A stretch of 50,279 bases of DNA from an uncultured Agathobacter sp. (lineage in GTDB: Bacteria > Bacillota > Clostridia > Lachnospirales > Lachnospiraceae). A program made the translations under genes and the position numbers. Below are positions 1-7,754 of this stretch, piece after piece. Position 1 is the first letter of the stretch. Every line of letters starts with the position of its first letter. The stretch lies in the NCBI GenBank assembly GCA_910587655.1, contig CAJUND010000022.1, forward strand, positions 1-50,279. The letters are read 5' to 3'. A model generated the notes under the pieces. It was not told where the DNA came from and did not search any database. It worked only from the letters and a program-made list of their open reading frames with translations.

Positions 1-579
1 ATCGTGAACAGGCATTGTAAAATAGGACTCATCAAAATAGCTTTTGTTAAAAATAAGTTTTCCATCTTCGACAATTTCTTTTCTCTCATCACATGACCAT
101 GCAACGCAGTAATTTAAAGTATGATGCCAGCTAAAAATAAATATACCATCTTTCTTCAGGTAAGAAGCTATTTTATCAAAAATCCCTTGTAAATCGGTAG
201 TCCAGCCGATTCCGTATATGGAATATACATAGTCAAAATAGTTTTGGGGAATATCCGCTTCAGCTTCCATAGGGGAACATATAAGTTTTGCAGTATATCC
301 GTTTTCTTTTAGAAGCTTATCCGCATTTTCGAGCTGCTTTTGTGATAAATCCATTCCCCAGAGTTCACCTGCATTTCTATCCGCAAGATATTTTAATGAA
401 TGTCCACTGCCACAACATATTTCCAATACCTTTTTCCCGCATACATCTTGAAATAAGTGCAAATCATCTTCTGTCACGAATTTTACACCATATTTAGGCA
501 ATGCCGTTGTTCCAAACCACAAATCAGCGTGTTTATTCCAATACCGCTTGTTAGTATCTATTATTTTTGCGTTCTCCAT
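1..579 (-). CDS. Class I SAM-dependent methyltransferase (3' end outside window)
   Basis: The first 193 codons of a methyltransferase; the C-terminus lies beyond base 1. Reading from ATG at 579, motif I (VLEICCGSGHS) falls at about residues 51-61, and the acidic motif II that binds the ribose (GMDLS) at about 75-79. This is the SAM-binding Rossmann fold of class I enzymes. The N-terminal 'YWNKHADLWFG' segment resembles small-molecule or ubiE-type methyltransferases, but the substrate cannot be told. The start is supported by a GGAGAGG ribosome binding site just upstream and a promoter at 628-656. The gene is monocistronic as far as visible and transcribed away from nothing but a gene-poor gap. 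Confidence 0.85.
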   Translation of the reverse strand, partial: MENAKIIDTNKRYWNKHADLWFGTTALPKYGVKFVTEDDLHLFQDVCGKKVLEICCGSGHSLKYLADRNAGELWGMDLSQKQLENADKLLKENGYTAKLICSPMEAEADIPQNYFDYVYSIYGIGWTTDLQGIFDKIASYLKKDGIFIFSWHHTLNYCVAWSCDERKEIVEDGKLIFNKSYFDESYFTMPVHD

Positions 580-881
580 AGTATTAACCTCTCCGAAATA
601 CTGTTTGTCAAATTGTTCAATTTCATTATCTTACCACCAAAGTACGCACAAGTCAAAAAATAAACTTACCCACCTTATATCAAAAAAGGACTGCATTCTG
701 CAAGCCTTTCTCCAGTGTGTTGTTCCATATTCAGTTTTTTATTTATGTTATATGCCCTGCCAACCATGCTGTTACTGAATTACGGAATGCCTTGATTTTT
801 ACTGGGTTTGTTGATGTATCGCTCCGCATGGTCTTCTTCGGGCAAACAGACTGTGTGGCATATCCTTTTTCGAAGTTTCAA
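580..881. other. Gene-poor gap
   Basis: About 300 bases between the methyltransferase and the exported-protein gene. The only supportable element is the promoter at 628-656. The remaining 660-880 has short open frames on both strands without ribosome binding sites. I found no repeat, hairpin terminator or transposase motif that I could defend. Confidence 0.5.
628..656 (-). promoter_or_regulatory. Sigma-A type promoter of the methyltransferase
   Basis: On the minus strand the sequence reads TTGACT, 17 bases, then TAAGAT, about 45 bases upstream of the ATG at 579. Spacing and match to the vegetative consensus are good. No operator-like inverted repeat overlaps it. Confidence 0.6.
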
Positions 882-1571
882 TCAATACACCGGCTTTTCC
901 ATCACAACAAAGAGGTATTTGTCTATTTTCTGCGTTGCCTGGAAATAACTTTCGCTAAAAAAGTGCAGAAGCTTTTCTTTGTCCGCCTTTAAATATATCA
1001 CCGTGAATATAGGATAATCATAAGGATAACGGTAATATACCCGCTTAAATCTCCCTTCATCGGCATCAAATCCCGGATAATAAGGTCTTAGTTTTTCTTG
1101 TATTTCCCTGCTTTCCTCATCTGTAAATTCCTCCGCCAGCTCTTCAATGTCCGGAAGCCTTTCCCCGTCCTGATAATCAGAAACATCCTCCACCGCATTG
1201 ATAAAATACTCTGACATCTCATTCAGCTTTTCCCTATGTTCATTGCAAAATGCCGACAGTTCATTCAGGATTTTTTCTTCCTTCACTTTCTCAGATGACG
1301 GGAAATTTTCCGAGGTGGTGATGGTATATATCACGAGCTCCCCCCAGGATCTCCCATAAAAATCCTCAAAAGGTTCTTCAAAAGCTCCCGGCATAACATA
1401 CATCCCTATCCTTCCACTGGAAGAAAATGGTTTGAGTTTTTTCTCTGTCCTGTCGTCAACAAACGTCAGCATATTATATGCCTTTGTTTTAATGAAAGGA
1501 GCCGACCTGCTGCCTGCCCCAAGCAGCAATCCCAGGCAAAGGACTGCTGCTGCCATTATCACTTTTTTCAT
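882..1571 (-). CDS. Small exported protein, third paralogue of the metzincin-associated family
   Basis: A 229-residue secreted protein of unknown function. ATG at 1571 is chosen because GGAGGTG lies just upstream and because it begins with a signal peptide (MKKVIMAAAVLCLGLLLGAG). The lipobox cysteine of its neighbour (GAGC) is replaced by serine here (GAGS), so it is probably secreted rather than lipidated. The middle has a motif 'GRIGMYVMPGAFEE' that is also found in the paralogue at 2770. The helical part 'FCNEHREKLNEMSEY' and the C-terminal 'KIDKYLFVVME' are shared by all three copies. The gene lies downstream of a vanished copy of the large surface-protein gene, of which only start and end sequences remain. 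No known family recognised. Confidence 0.8.
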   Translation of the reverse strand: MKKVIMAAAVLCLGLLLGAGSRSAPFIKTKAYNMLTFVDDRTEKKLKPFSSSGRIGMYVMPGAFEEPFEDFYGRSWGELVIYTITTSENFPSSEKVKEEKILNELSAFCNEHREKLNEMSEYFINAVEDVSDYQDGERLPDIEELAEEFTDEESREIQEKLRPYYPGFDADEGRFKRVYYRYPYDYPIFTVIYLKADKEKLLHFFSESYFQATQKIDKYLFVVMEKPVY

Positions 1572-1581
1572 TCTTTCACCT

Positions 1582-1630
1582 CCATGCTGCCGTCTGCCAT
1601 GAGTTGTCACATTAACACGTTCCTCCTTAT
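1582..1630 (-). pseudogene. Vestige of a third copy of the large surface-protein gene
   Basis: On the minus strand this short stretch has AAGGAGGAACGTGTTAATG, the same ribosome binding site and start region as the remnant gene at 2550. It is fused directly to GACAACTCATGGCAGACGGC, which matches the sequence just before the small lipoprotein gene at 2284-2330. The whole body of the gene is missing. It is best read as the end state of decay of a duplicated unit. Confidence 0.6.
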
Positions 1631-1747
1631 CAAGATGTCTGACTCCCTCTATCCCCATATAATATAAAAATGGAGATTCAGAAAATAAATAATCCAGCTC
1701 ATCCAGCGGTCTGTGTTAAATTCCGCATAGCGCATATAATCGTTCAA

Positions 1748-2284
1748 TTATACATACGGACATCTTTCTATCACGGCGAAAAGGTATTTATCTATTTTTC
1801 GCACTTCCGGCCAACAAGGGTTGTTCAATGACTCCTCCAGCATTCTTCCATCCGCCTTTATGTATACAACTATAAATTCAGGATCCGGACATTCCCCCTC
1901 ATAATCATAAGGATAATAGTAGTATACCTGTTTAGACTCTTCTCTATAGCCAAGAGGATAATAAGGCTCCAGCTTGTCTAATATCTCTTTGCTTTCTTTA
2001 TCCGTCAATGCAGCTGCCAGTTCATCAATATCCGGAAGTTTTTCCTCATCCTCGTAATCGGAGACATCTTCCACTGCATCAAGAAAATACTCTGACATCT
2101 CATTCAGCTTCTCCCTGTGTTCATTGCAAAATGCTGCAAGGTCTTTCAGCTTTTCTGCTTGCTCTCCCTTTGAAAGGGATATCAGGACTTCCTCCTCTTC
2201 TGTCCCAGCACCATCTGTCCCGCAGCCAGCCCCAAGCAGCAATCCCAGACAGAGGACTGCGGCTGCCATTATCACTTTTTTCAT
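1748..2284 (-). CDS. Small lipoprotein, second paralogue of the metzincin-associated family
   Basis: A 178-residue predicted lipoprotein. The signal peptide ends in a proper lipobox (LLGAGC), with Cys21 as the lipidated residue. Of the three paralogues it is the only one with that cysteine, and the shortest: it lacks the 'GMYVMPG' segment. It shares 'AFCNEHREKLNEMSEYF', 'PYYP', a tyrosine-rich 'YYYYPYDY' stretch and 'RKIDKYLFAVIE' with the others. The start at 2284 is preceded by GAGGTGAAAGA. The gene directly follows the remnant of a large surface-protein gene, so in the original duplicate it was the coupled downstream gene. Function unknown. Confidence 0.8.
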   Translation of the reverse strand: MKKVIMAAAVLCLGLLLGAGCGTDGAGTEEEEVLISLSKGEQAEKLKDLAAFCNEHREKLNEMSEYFLDAVEDVSDYEDEEKLPDIDELAAALTDKESKEILDKLEPYYPLGYREESKQVYYYYPYDYEGECPDPEFIVVYIKADGRMLEESLNNPCWPEVRKIDKYLFAVIERCPYV

Positions 2285-2320
2285 TCTTTCACCTCATGCT
2301 GCCGTCTGCCAGGAGTTGTC

Positions 2321-2550
2321 TCATGAACACTCATCGGTATCCGGTATACCGTCCCCATCAGTATCCTTAAGCAAATCCCAATCCTCAAAGTCCGAATACT
2401 GGTTCTCCTATTCCTGTAGCGCAGCCATGGAGGTTTCCTTCTCCCCGGGAACCGTCCGGGCATATACTCCAAAATCCGCACCGTCCATTCCGACTGCCGC
2501 TGCCAGTACCAGTATCCGCTTTGTCATTTTCCCTTTTTTCGTTTTTCCAT
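2321..2550 (-). pseudogene. Gutted second copy of the large surface-protein gene
   Basis: This is homologous to the start of the 1301-residue gene at 3528-7433. It has the same ribosome binding site and start region, then 'KKGKMTKRILVLAAAVG' (signal peptide) and 'VYARTVPGEKETS'. A stop codon follows, and in the same frame 'FEDWDLLKDTDGDGIPDTDE', which matches the first calcium-binding repeat of the intact protein. It then stops at 2321. The two CBM2-like modules and everything after the first repeat are deleted. The initial ATG at 2550 is also frameshifted relative to the rest. It cannot make a functional protein. Its leader and promoter are largely preserved. Confidence 0.85.
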
Positions 2551-2583
2551 TAACACGTTCCTCCTTCTCCTGCAGACATATAC

Positions 2584-2622
2584 GAAAAAAGCCGCAATGA
2601 ATCATTGATATCCACTGCGGCT
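2584..2622 (-). terminator. Intrinsic terminator of the second riboswitch
   Basis: GCCGCAGTGGAT pairs with ATTCATTGCGGC across a 7-base loop (two G-U pairs), followed by six T on the minus strand. It matches the terminator of the intact unit at 7469-7506 and starts immediately after the aptamer. Confidence 0.8.
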
Positions 2623-2623
2623 G

Positions 2624-2707
2624 AACCATCCTAAAACGCACCCATCCCAAAAACAGCATTCCGTAGACTTCAGGCTTTGCGTCCCCGGGTTTGCCTTTTG
2701 ATGGATT
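2624..2707 (-). ncRNA. Degenerate cyclic di-GMP-I (GEMM) riboswitch, second copy
   Basis: The minus-strand transcript has the GEMM-I hallmarks: AAAAGGCAAACC, GGGACGCAAAGCC, CTACGG and the closing GGATGGTT that pairs with AATCCATC. Compared with the copy at 7508-7602 it lacks 10 bases, which removes the small hairpin with the GAAA tetraloop. The deletion lies between two GGGGA repeats. That tetraloop normally docks into a receptor in the other arm, so ligand binding is probably impaired. Downstream is only a gutted gene plus a small lipoprotein gene. Confidence 0.8.
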
Positions 2708-2708
2708 A

Positions 2709-2737
2709 ATTTTATCATAAATCTACTTTAAAGGCAA
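2709..2737 (-). promoter_or_regulatory. Promoter of the second riboswitch unit
   Basis: TTGCCT, 17 bases, TAAAAT on the minus strand, identical in both boxes to the promoter of the intact unit at 7604-7632. Transcription would start a few bases before the aptamer. Confidence 0.65.
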
Positions 2738-2769
2738 GCTGCTGACTATTATCCCATTTTTCAATTCCA

Positions 2770-3531
2770 TTATACATATGGCAGACTTTCCATTACTGCA
2801 AAGAGGTGTTCGTCTATTTCCTGCGTTATCCAGTGACGCCTTCCGCTAAAAAAGTCCAAAAGGTTTTCTTTATCTCCTTTTAAATAAAACACCATATAGT
2901 CAGGATACGTATATTCCCCATCATAATCATCATTATAGGGATAATAGTAAGATACACCCTTAAACGAACCAAATCCCTCTTCGGCATCAAATCCGACAAG
3001 ATAATAGGGCTTCAGTTTTTCCAGTATCTTCCTGCTCTTTTCATCTGTAAACGTACCCGCAAGCTCTTCATCATCCAAAAGCGGTTCTTCGTCCTGATAA
3101 TCAGAAATGTTCTCTGCCGCATGAATCAGGTACTCTGATATCTCATTCAGCTTCTCTTTATGCTCTTTGCAGAATGCTGTCAGTTCATTCAGTCTTTTTT
3201 CACTCTCCTCATACGGCAGAGCAAGCAAACCAAACTCTTCCTCACGTGATGGGAAAGCTTGACCGATGAAGGAAGATATCGCAAAAGACGCCCCGTGTCC
3301 CCATCTTTCGAAAGGTCCTGGCATAACATACATCCCTGCCTCCCCGCTGGCAGAAAATGGTACGAGTTTCTCCTCCGGCTCCTCACTGGAATCAGATGGC
3401 TCGCTGGCGTCAATAAGTCCCGGTATGACATACACCCCTCTGGAAGAATACGAGACCGCCATACTGCTGCCTGCTCCAAGCAGTAAGCCCAGACAGAGGA
3501 CTGCAGCTGCCATCAGCATTTTTTTCTTCAA
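2770..3531 (-). CDS. Small exported protein coupled to the metzincin gene, first paralogue
   Basis: A 253-residue secreted protein of unknown function, the direct downstream partner of the large surface protein. Its TTG start overlaps the TGA stop of that gene in the four bases TTGA, and GGAGGTG lies inside the end of the upstream gene. Translation is therefore probably coupled. An ATG three codons on is the alternative start. The signal peptide (MLMAAAVLCLGLLLGAGSS) lacks the lipobox cysteine. Two related motifs, 'GVYVIPG' and 'GMYVMPG', about 45 residues apart suggest an internal duplication. The C-terminal half matches its paralogues (FCKEHKEKLNEISEY, EIDEHLFAVME). It may bind, chaperone or inhibit the protease; this is inferred from coupling alone. 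Confidence 0.8.
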   Translation of the reverse strand: MKKKMLMAAAVLCLGLLLGAGSSMAVSYSSRGVYVIPGLIDASEPSDSSEEPEEKLVPFSASGEAGMYVMPGPFERWGHGASFAISSFIGQAFPSREEEFGLLALPYEESEKRLNELTAFCKEHKEKLNEISEYLIHAAENISDYQDEEPLLDDEELAGTFTDEKSRKILEKLKPYYLVGFDAEEGFGSFKGVSYYYPYNDDYDGEYTYPDYMVFYLKGDKENLLDFFSGRRHWITQEIDEHLFAVMESLPYV

Positions 3532-6500
3532 TTCTTCACCTCCTCCATTTTATTGGTATAGGAATTCCATTTATAAATCTTTTCATCTTTCACATACTTT
3601 GGTTTACTCTTTATTGCATGTGAAATATATTGGTAATAACCGTAAGGAACATAATACTGCATGTAATCTTGTTTGAATGCGTAAAGAATCATCTCAATAT
3701 CATTTGCGACTGCGGAACCGTTATGTCTCATAATTCCCTTTGCACTCGGCACGCAAAAAATATTTTCATTGTCTTTATTATCCTTTTTTTCTTCTTTATA
3801 GTCCAATTCTGCATTTCTTTTCGGTTCATAGTCATGGTTGCAAAGAGCGCCAGCATACATATCCGCCAGTCCCATCACATGCCCGAATTCATGTGCAGCA
3901 ACTCCTTCATAATACATGAGCGAGTACAAATCACTCTTGTAAGCTTTACATTCTCCGCTTTTCTTGTTTTTGTGTTTACTGCAATAACTATTGTATATCG
4001 TAAGTATACGATTACAGTCTGATTTCCATACAACCTTGTCCATATGCGATATCCCGCATTTTCCACTCTTCAGATTCACCTCAATATGCCTTCCGGACTT
4101 CTTTTTTTCCTCTATAATCTTTACGGAAAAGTTCACCTTCATGCCATTGTTAAAGTCATATCTGGATCCCTTGTAAACTCCATTCCAACGGGATTTAATT
4201 CCGTCTATTGCCAGATCCTTTAATGTACAGTCTTTTCCCAGTCTTTTTATAATTTTATTGTTTTCCACCTGATGCTCAATTCCAGGATTATTTTGGCTTA
4301 ACACATCACGTGCCTTTATCCCGACATCTCCTTTAAAATGAACTTTCAAAGTCATTGTCACATCGTTTTTACGTATTGTTAAATATGACGGAGCATATGA
4401 CATTTTTAAACGCTGATATGCATTACCTGCTTTAAATTTGGGATACATCTTCTCCACCGTATCCTCACGCACCGGAGCCTTTTTTCCAAGAAGTGTCCCA
4501 TGTCCATCCCATGGCTCCCCGTCTTCATCCAGCATATCGTCCCCTGGATACTCATCAGCATCCAGTATACCGTCCCCATCCCCGTCATCGCTTGTAGGAT
4601 CGGAAATTACAGGCAGAACATAAATTTCATCCAGCATCTGCTCCAGCGTAACCCCATCCTTATTTCTCAGATTCCGGTATCTTTTGCTCCATCCAGCATA
4701 CCACCATGCTTCCTTATAATATGTTTCAAGATACCCGGAAAAGGTCGGAAGAACCACCGTACCATCCTCTTTTACGGTCACCCGCTCCTGGTTTATCTCC
4801 TCCCAGTCCGTCAGGCCATCCCCGTCCGTATCTGTTGGTCCGTCACACACAAGCTCGCTTTTAAGCACAATCGTATTCAGCCCCAGGCAGGTAATCATAT
4901 GATAAGCCGTGTTCGGCACATCCGGCACAAATCCATAAATATAATCCAGTACTCCATCTGCAAAATCATTGTAATTAAAAAGTAACTTTCCCTCTGTCCG
5001 GGCAGCAAGTATAGCATACCATGTATCATACCGGATTCTACGCTCAACACCAAGACAATGTATATTTGCTTCGATCACATTCTCAATTAGAGAAACACTT
5101 TCTGTGTTTACATACGTATTACCCAAAAATACCGCAACTTTAAAAGCATTATCCCTCATTTCAAGACTGGTCAATGTGTTCATCTGCTTATTAATTAATT
5201 TTACATGCGGTCTTACATTTACAAGTTTACTAATCATAGTATTCATCTGAGTAAGATTTCCTGCATAATTACTGCCATCAGAGGTGCGAACCACCTCCCC
5301 GTTCTGGTCAATGATATGAAATCTCACGCTTTTGCTCTTGTATTCCATGGTCCCGCATATCTGTATAATATTTTTTTTAATTGACTGGAATTCTTCTGTT
5401 GTCAGCCCTTGCCCATTATTATTGATACAAAAAGCAATATCCACCATCTCCCGGTCAGATGTCTCTTCTGCTTCATCAGCCCTTTCCATGGAAAATGACT
5501 GAATATCGTCAGCCGCTGGTTCACTTTCCGGAAGAACACCGCCCTCAGCCGCTGTTCTCTTCCCATCATTCCCGCTCCCAAGTCCCATGGGAACCGGCAT
5601 GGAATCCTTCATTTCATTTTTCCCGGAAGGATTATCCACCTCAAATCCAATCTCACACAGCCATAACTCCATATCAAGAATGCAGTATGTCCCGATTTCA
5701 TCCACGTCTGCCTGAATACTGTGATGTTCTTCATCCACTGTCGTATTTACCGGACAGAGAAAATTCTCATCTTCGTCAAATTTAAATACCTGATACCGAT
5801 TGATTCCTTTCAGCTCTTCTGAACTGTACTCATCATAAATATATTTTTTGTTAATTTCAAAATTCAGCGTAATACTATCAATCCCCTCCGGGGACGTATC
5901 ATTCAGCAGAAGGATTTCCGGTATGCAGCCCAGCATATATTCCTGCTGAACCGCATTTGCATACGCACTTTCCCGCACCAGCATCTCAGAGATTGCACCG
6001 CCGCTTCCTTTCACGGAAAAGCTCATCTGATACTGTTCATTTTTATCATTGACCTGTTCCAGAACGGGATTATCCTTATCAAACGCATACTCATACCGGT
6101 ACTCTGCATCCGGATATCCGAAAGTTTCCGGATTCAGCGGGTCTAAGCCAATCTGGATTTCATACCCGTCCAAAAGTGTATCCCCGTCCGTATCTGCTTT
6201 AGCCGGGTCTGTCCCGTATACCTGAACCTCCTCTCCGTCCGTCAGCAGGTCAGAATCCGTATCCGCCACATAACAGTCTGTTCCCAGCTCCTGCTCCTTT
6301 AAGGTATTCAGCCCGTCCTCGTCAAAATCCCATTCGCCGTCTGCAATCCCAGACTCCGGGTCCGTGTACTTTGTTGTGGGATCCGTTGAGGAATAAAAAA
6401 CCTCATAGCCATCCTTCAGTCCGTCCCCATCGGTATCCGCATTGTTTGCATCCGTTCCGTATTCTTCCTCATAATCGTCAGGAATCCCGTCCCCGTCAGT

Positions 6501-7433
6501 ATCCTTCAGCGAATCCCAGTCCTCATGGTCCGGATAATGGTTCTCTTCCCCGCTGTCTGACTCACTGTTTTCTTCACTATCCTCTGCCTCCACAGTATAT
6601 TCATGTACGGAATATGCATGCGGTTCGTCATTTTCCGTACCGCCGCACCCGTGAAAGCCAAAGGAAACCGTTTTGCCTGCCTTTATCACGCTGTTGTGTC
6701 CCGCATTTTTCACCACGTAGTGGTTTTTTTCACAGGACTCTATATCTGCATTCCAGATCTGTGTAATTTCCCTGTCAAAATCAAACTTCAGCACCCAGTC
6801 CTCAATTGCAGTATCACTGTTGTTTGTGATGGAAACTGCCGCGGAAAATCCGCTCCCCCAGTCATTTTCCACCTGATAGCTGACAGAATAATTTCCTTCA
6901 CTTACCAAAACCGGCTTTCCAGGCAGCTTATATTCTTTCGGAAAACCCGGGAAATTTTCCTGTCCGCTGAAACCAAACTCCACACTCTTACCAGCTGCAA
7001 TATCCTCATTCCACCCGGCATTTTTTATCACATAATAATCTTCTTTGTGACTGCTGACTTTTGCGTTCCAGATATTGGAAATTTCGCCGCTGTAATCCAT
7101 TCCAAGACCCCAGTTTTCAATGCTGGCATCTGCTGTATTTTCAATTTTTACACTGGCATTGTATCCCCCCTCCCAGTGTCCCGTAAGGGTAAAAACCACC
7201 CTGAAATCCTTTCCCTCATAAATATCTTCCATCGTTACGCCGTCCCAGCCCGGCTCTGTTTTTTCACCAGCTGATACATCATCTCCGGCAGGCTCTGCTG
7301 TTATGGAAGTCTCCGTTCCCTCCGGAACCGTATGGGCATATACCCTTGTATTCATACTTCCTATTCCGACTGCTGCTGACAGCAACACTGCCAGTACCCG
7401 CTTTGTCATTTTCCCTTTTCTTGTCTTCACCAT
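3528..7433 (-). CDS. Large secreted CBM2 / calcium-repeat / metzincin surface protein
   Basis: A 1301-residue exported protein. ATG at 7433 is chosen over an in-frame ATG at 7499 because AAAGGAGAAAG precedes it and the earlier one lies in the terminator. In order it has: a signal peptide (cleavage near VYA, residue 33); two CBM2-like carbohydrate-binding modules (about 70-163 and 178-280, each with the W...WNA...GFGF-type pattern); calcium-binding repeats such as DTDGDGIPDDYEE (about 308-435); a beta-rich linker; and a von Willebrand-like fold (about 663-838, 'VDIAFCINNNG') that has lost the DxSxS metal site. A second calcium cluster (about 865-975) follows, then a metalloprotease domain with HEFGHVMGLAD (HExxHxxGxxD) at 1181 and a Met-turn 'GIMRHN' near 1235. 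No LPxTG or transmembrane anchor is seen at the end. The carbohydrate target and protein substrate are unknown. It is controlled by the upstream cyclic di-GMP riboswitch. Confidence 0.85.
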   Translation of the reverse strand: MVKTRKGKMTKRVLAVLLSAAVGIGSMNTRVYAHTVPEGTETSITAEPAGDDVSAGEKTEPGWDGVTMEDIYEGKDFRVVFTLTGHWEGGYNASVKIENTADASIENWGLGMDYSGEISNIWNAKVSSHKEDYYVIKNAGWNEDIAAGKSVEFGFSGQENFPGFPKEYKLPGKPVLVSEGNYSVSYQVENDWGSGFSAAVSITNNSDTAIEDWVLKFDFDREITQIWNADIESCEKNHYVVKNAGHNSVIKAGKTVSFGFHGCGGTENDEPHAYSVHEYTVEAEDSEENSESDSGEENHYPDHEDWDSLKDTDGDGIPDDYEEEYGTDANNADTDGDGLKDGYEVFYSSTDPTTKYTDPESGIADGEWDFDEDGLNTLKEQELGTDCYVADTDSDLLTDGEEVQVYGTDPAKADTDGDTLLDGYEIQIGLDPLNPETFGYPDAEYRYEYAFDKDNPVLEQVNDKNEQYQMSFSVKGSGGAISEMLVRESAYANAVQQEYMLGCIPEILLLNDTSPEGIDSITLNFEINKKYIYDEYSSEELKGINRYQVFKFDEDENFLCPVNTTVDEEHHSIQADVDEIGTYCILDMELWLCEIGFEVDNPSGKNEMKDSMPVPMGLGSGNDGKRTAAEGGVLPESEPAADDIQSFSMERADEAEETSDREMVDIAFCINNNGQGLTTEEFQSIKKNIIQICGTMEYKSKSVRFHIIDQNGEVVRTSDGSNYAGNLTQMNTMISKLVNVRPHVKLINKQMNTLTSLEMRDNAFKVAVFLGNTYVNTESVSLIENVIEANIHCLGVERRIRYDTWYAILAARTEGKLLFNYNDFADGVLDYIYGFVPDVPNTAYHMITCLGLNTIVLKSELVCDGPTDTDGDGLTDWEEINQERVTVKEDGTVVLPTFSGYLETYYKEAWWYAGWSKRYRNLRNKDGVTLEQMLDEIYVLPVISDPTSDDGDGDGILDADEYPGDDMLDEDGEPWDGHGTLLGKKAPVREDTVEKMYPKFKAGNAYQRLKMSYAPSYLTIRKNDVTMTLKVHFKGDVGIKARDVLSQNNPGIEHQVENNKIIKRLGKDCTLKDLAIDGIKSRWNGVYKGSRYDFNNGMKVNFSVKIIEEKKKSGRHIEVNLKSGKCGISHMDKVVWKSDCNRILTIYNSYCSKHKNKKSGECKAYKSDLYSLMYYEGVAAHEFGHVMGLADMYAGALCNHDYEPKRNAELDYKEEKKDNKDNENIFCVPSAKGIMRHNGSAVANDIEMILYAFKQDYMQYYVPYGYYQYISHAIKSKPKYVKDEKIYKWNSYTNKMEEVKN

Positions 7434-7468
7434 TAACACTTTCTCCTTTCTATTGATGACATAAACGC

Positions 7469-7506
7469 AAAAAAGCCGCAATGAATTATTTATATTCACT
7501 GCGGCT
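7469..7506 (-). terminator. Riboswitch-linked intrinsic terminator before the metzincin gene
   Basis: GCCGCAGTGAAT pairs over 12 bases (one G-U) with ATTCATTGCGGC, followed by six T on the minus strand. It begins two to three bases after the last aptamer helix and ends about 35 bases before the gene's start. That position fits premature termination controlled by the aptamer. I could not find an obvious antiterminator, so whether ligand turns the gene on or off is open. Confidence 0.85.
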
Positions 7507-7507
7507 G

Positions 7508-7602
7508 AACCATCCTAAAATGCACCCATCCCCAAAAACTGCATTCCGTAGACTTCAGGCTTTGCGTCCCCAGGTTTCCCCGGGTTTGCCTTTTGATGGA
7601 TT
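7508..7602 (-). ncRNA. Cyclic di-GMP-I (GEMM) riboswitch
   Basis: The minus-strand RNA has the class I cyclic di-GMP aptamer signature. A closing helix AATCCATC/GATGGTT encloses AAAAGGCAAACC, a short stem capped by a GAAA tetraloop, GGGGACGCAAAGCC, CTACGG, and a second arm (GAATGCAG...GGTGCATT). The conserved GCAAACC...GACGCAAAGCC strings are diagnostic of GEMM-I. Aptamer, terminator and downstream secreted adhesin/protease gene form a standard arrangement for second-messenger control of surface attachment. No diguanylate cyclase lies in the window. Confidence 0.92.
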
Positions 7603-7603
7603 A

Positions 7604-7632
7604 ATTTTATCATAAACCTACTTTAAAGGCAA
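7604..7632 (-). promoter_or_regulatory. Promoter of the riboswitch-metzincin operon
   Basis: TTGCCT, 17 bases, TAAAAT on the minus strand, placing the transcript start right at the first aptamer helix. The same boxes and spacing recur at 2709-2737. Confidence 0.7.
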
Positions 7633-7701
7633 TCAATTCTTTTAATTTCAAAATAATTTTTACCCAAAACATAATACTGCTATTTCTGAAAATGTCACAG
7701 C

Positions 7702-7733
7702 AAAAAAGACCAGGCACACTCACCCGGTCTTTT
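7702..7733 (-). terminator. Terminator of murA
   Basis: AAAAGACC...GGTCTTTTTT forms a hairpin with a run of T on the minus strand about 20 bases after the murA stop. The symmetric A/T flanks could let it work in both directions. Confidence 0.7.
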
Positions 7734-7754
7734 CTCTGCTATCTTATCCGCATC

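Noticed and set aside
660..880. Possible transposase remnant
   Set aside because: Short peptide-like stretches could be read on the minus strand, but frames are broken and no transposase motif or terminal repeat could be shown.
288..992. Several open frames on the plus strand
   Set aside because: They are antisense to the methyltransferase and the exported-protein gene, lack ribosome binding sites and have no protein-like features.
4550..6520. Regular DNA repeats resembling a repeat array
   Set aside because: They encode DxDxDG calcium-binding repeats inside the large gene, with variable spacing and sequence; not a CRISPR array.
6603..7274. 223-codon plus-strand frame
   Set aside because: Antisense to the CBM2 modules of the large gene; hydrophobic composition arises from the complementary codons.
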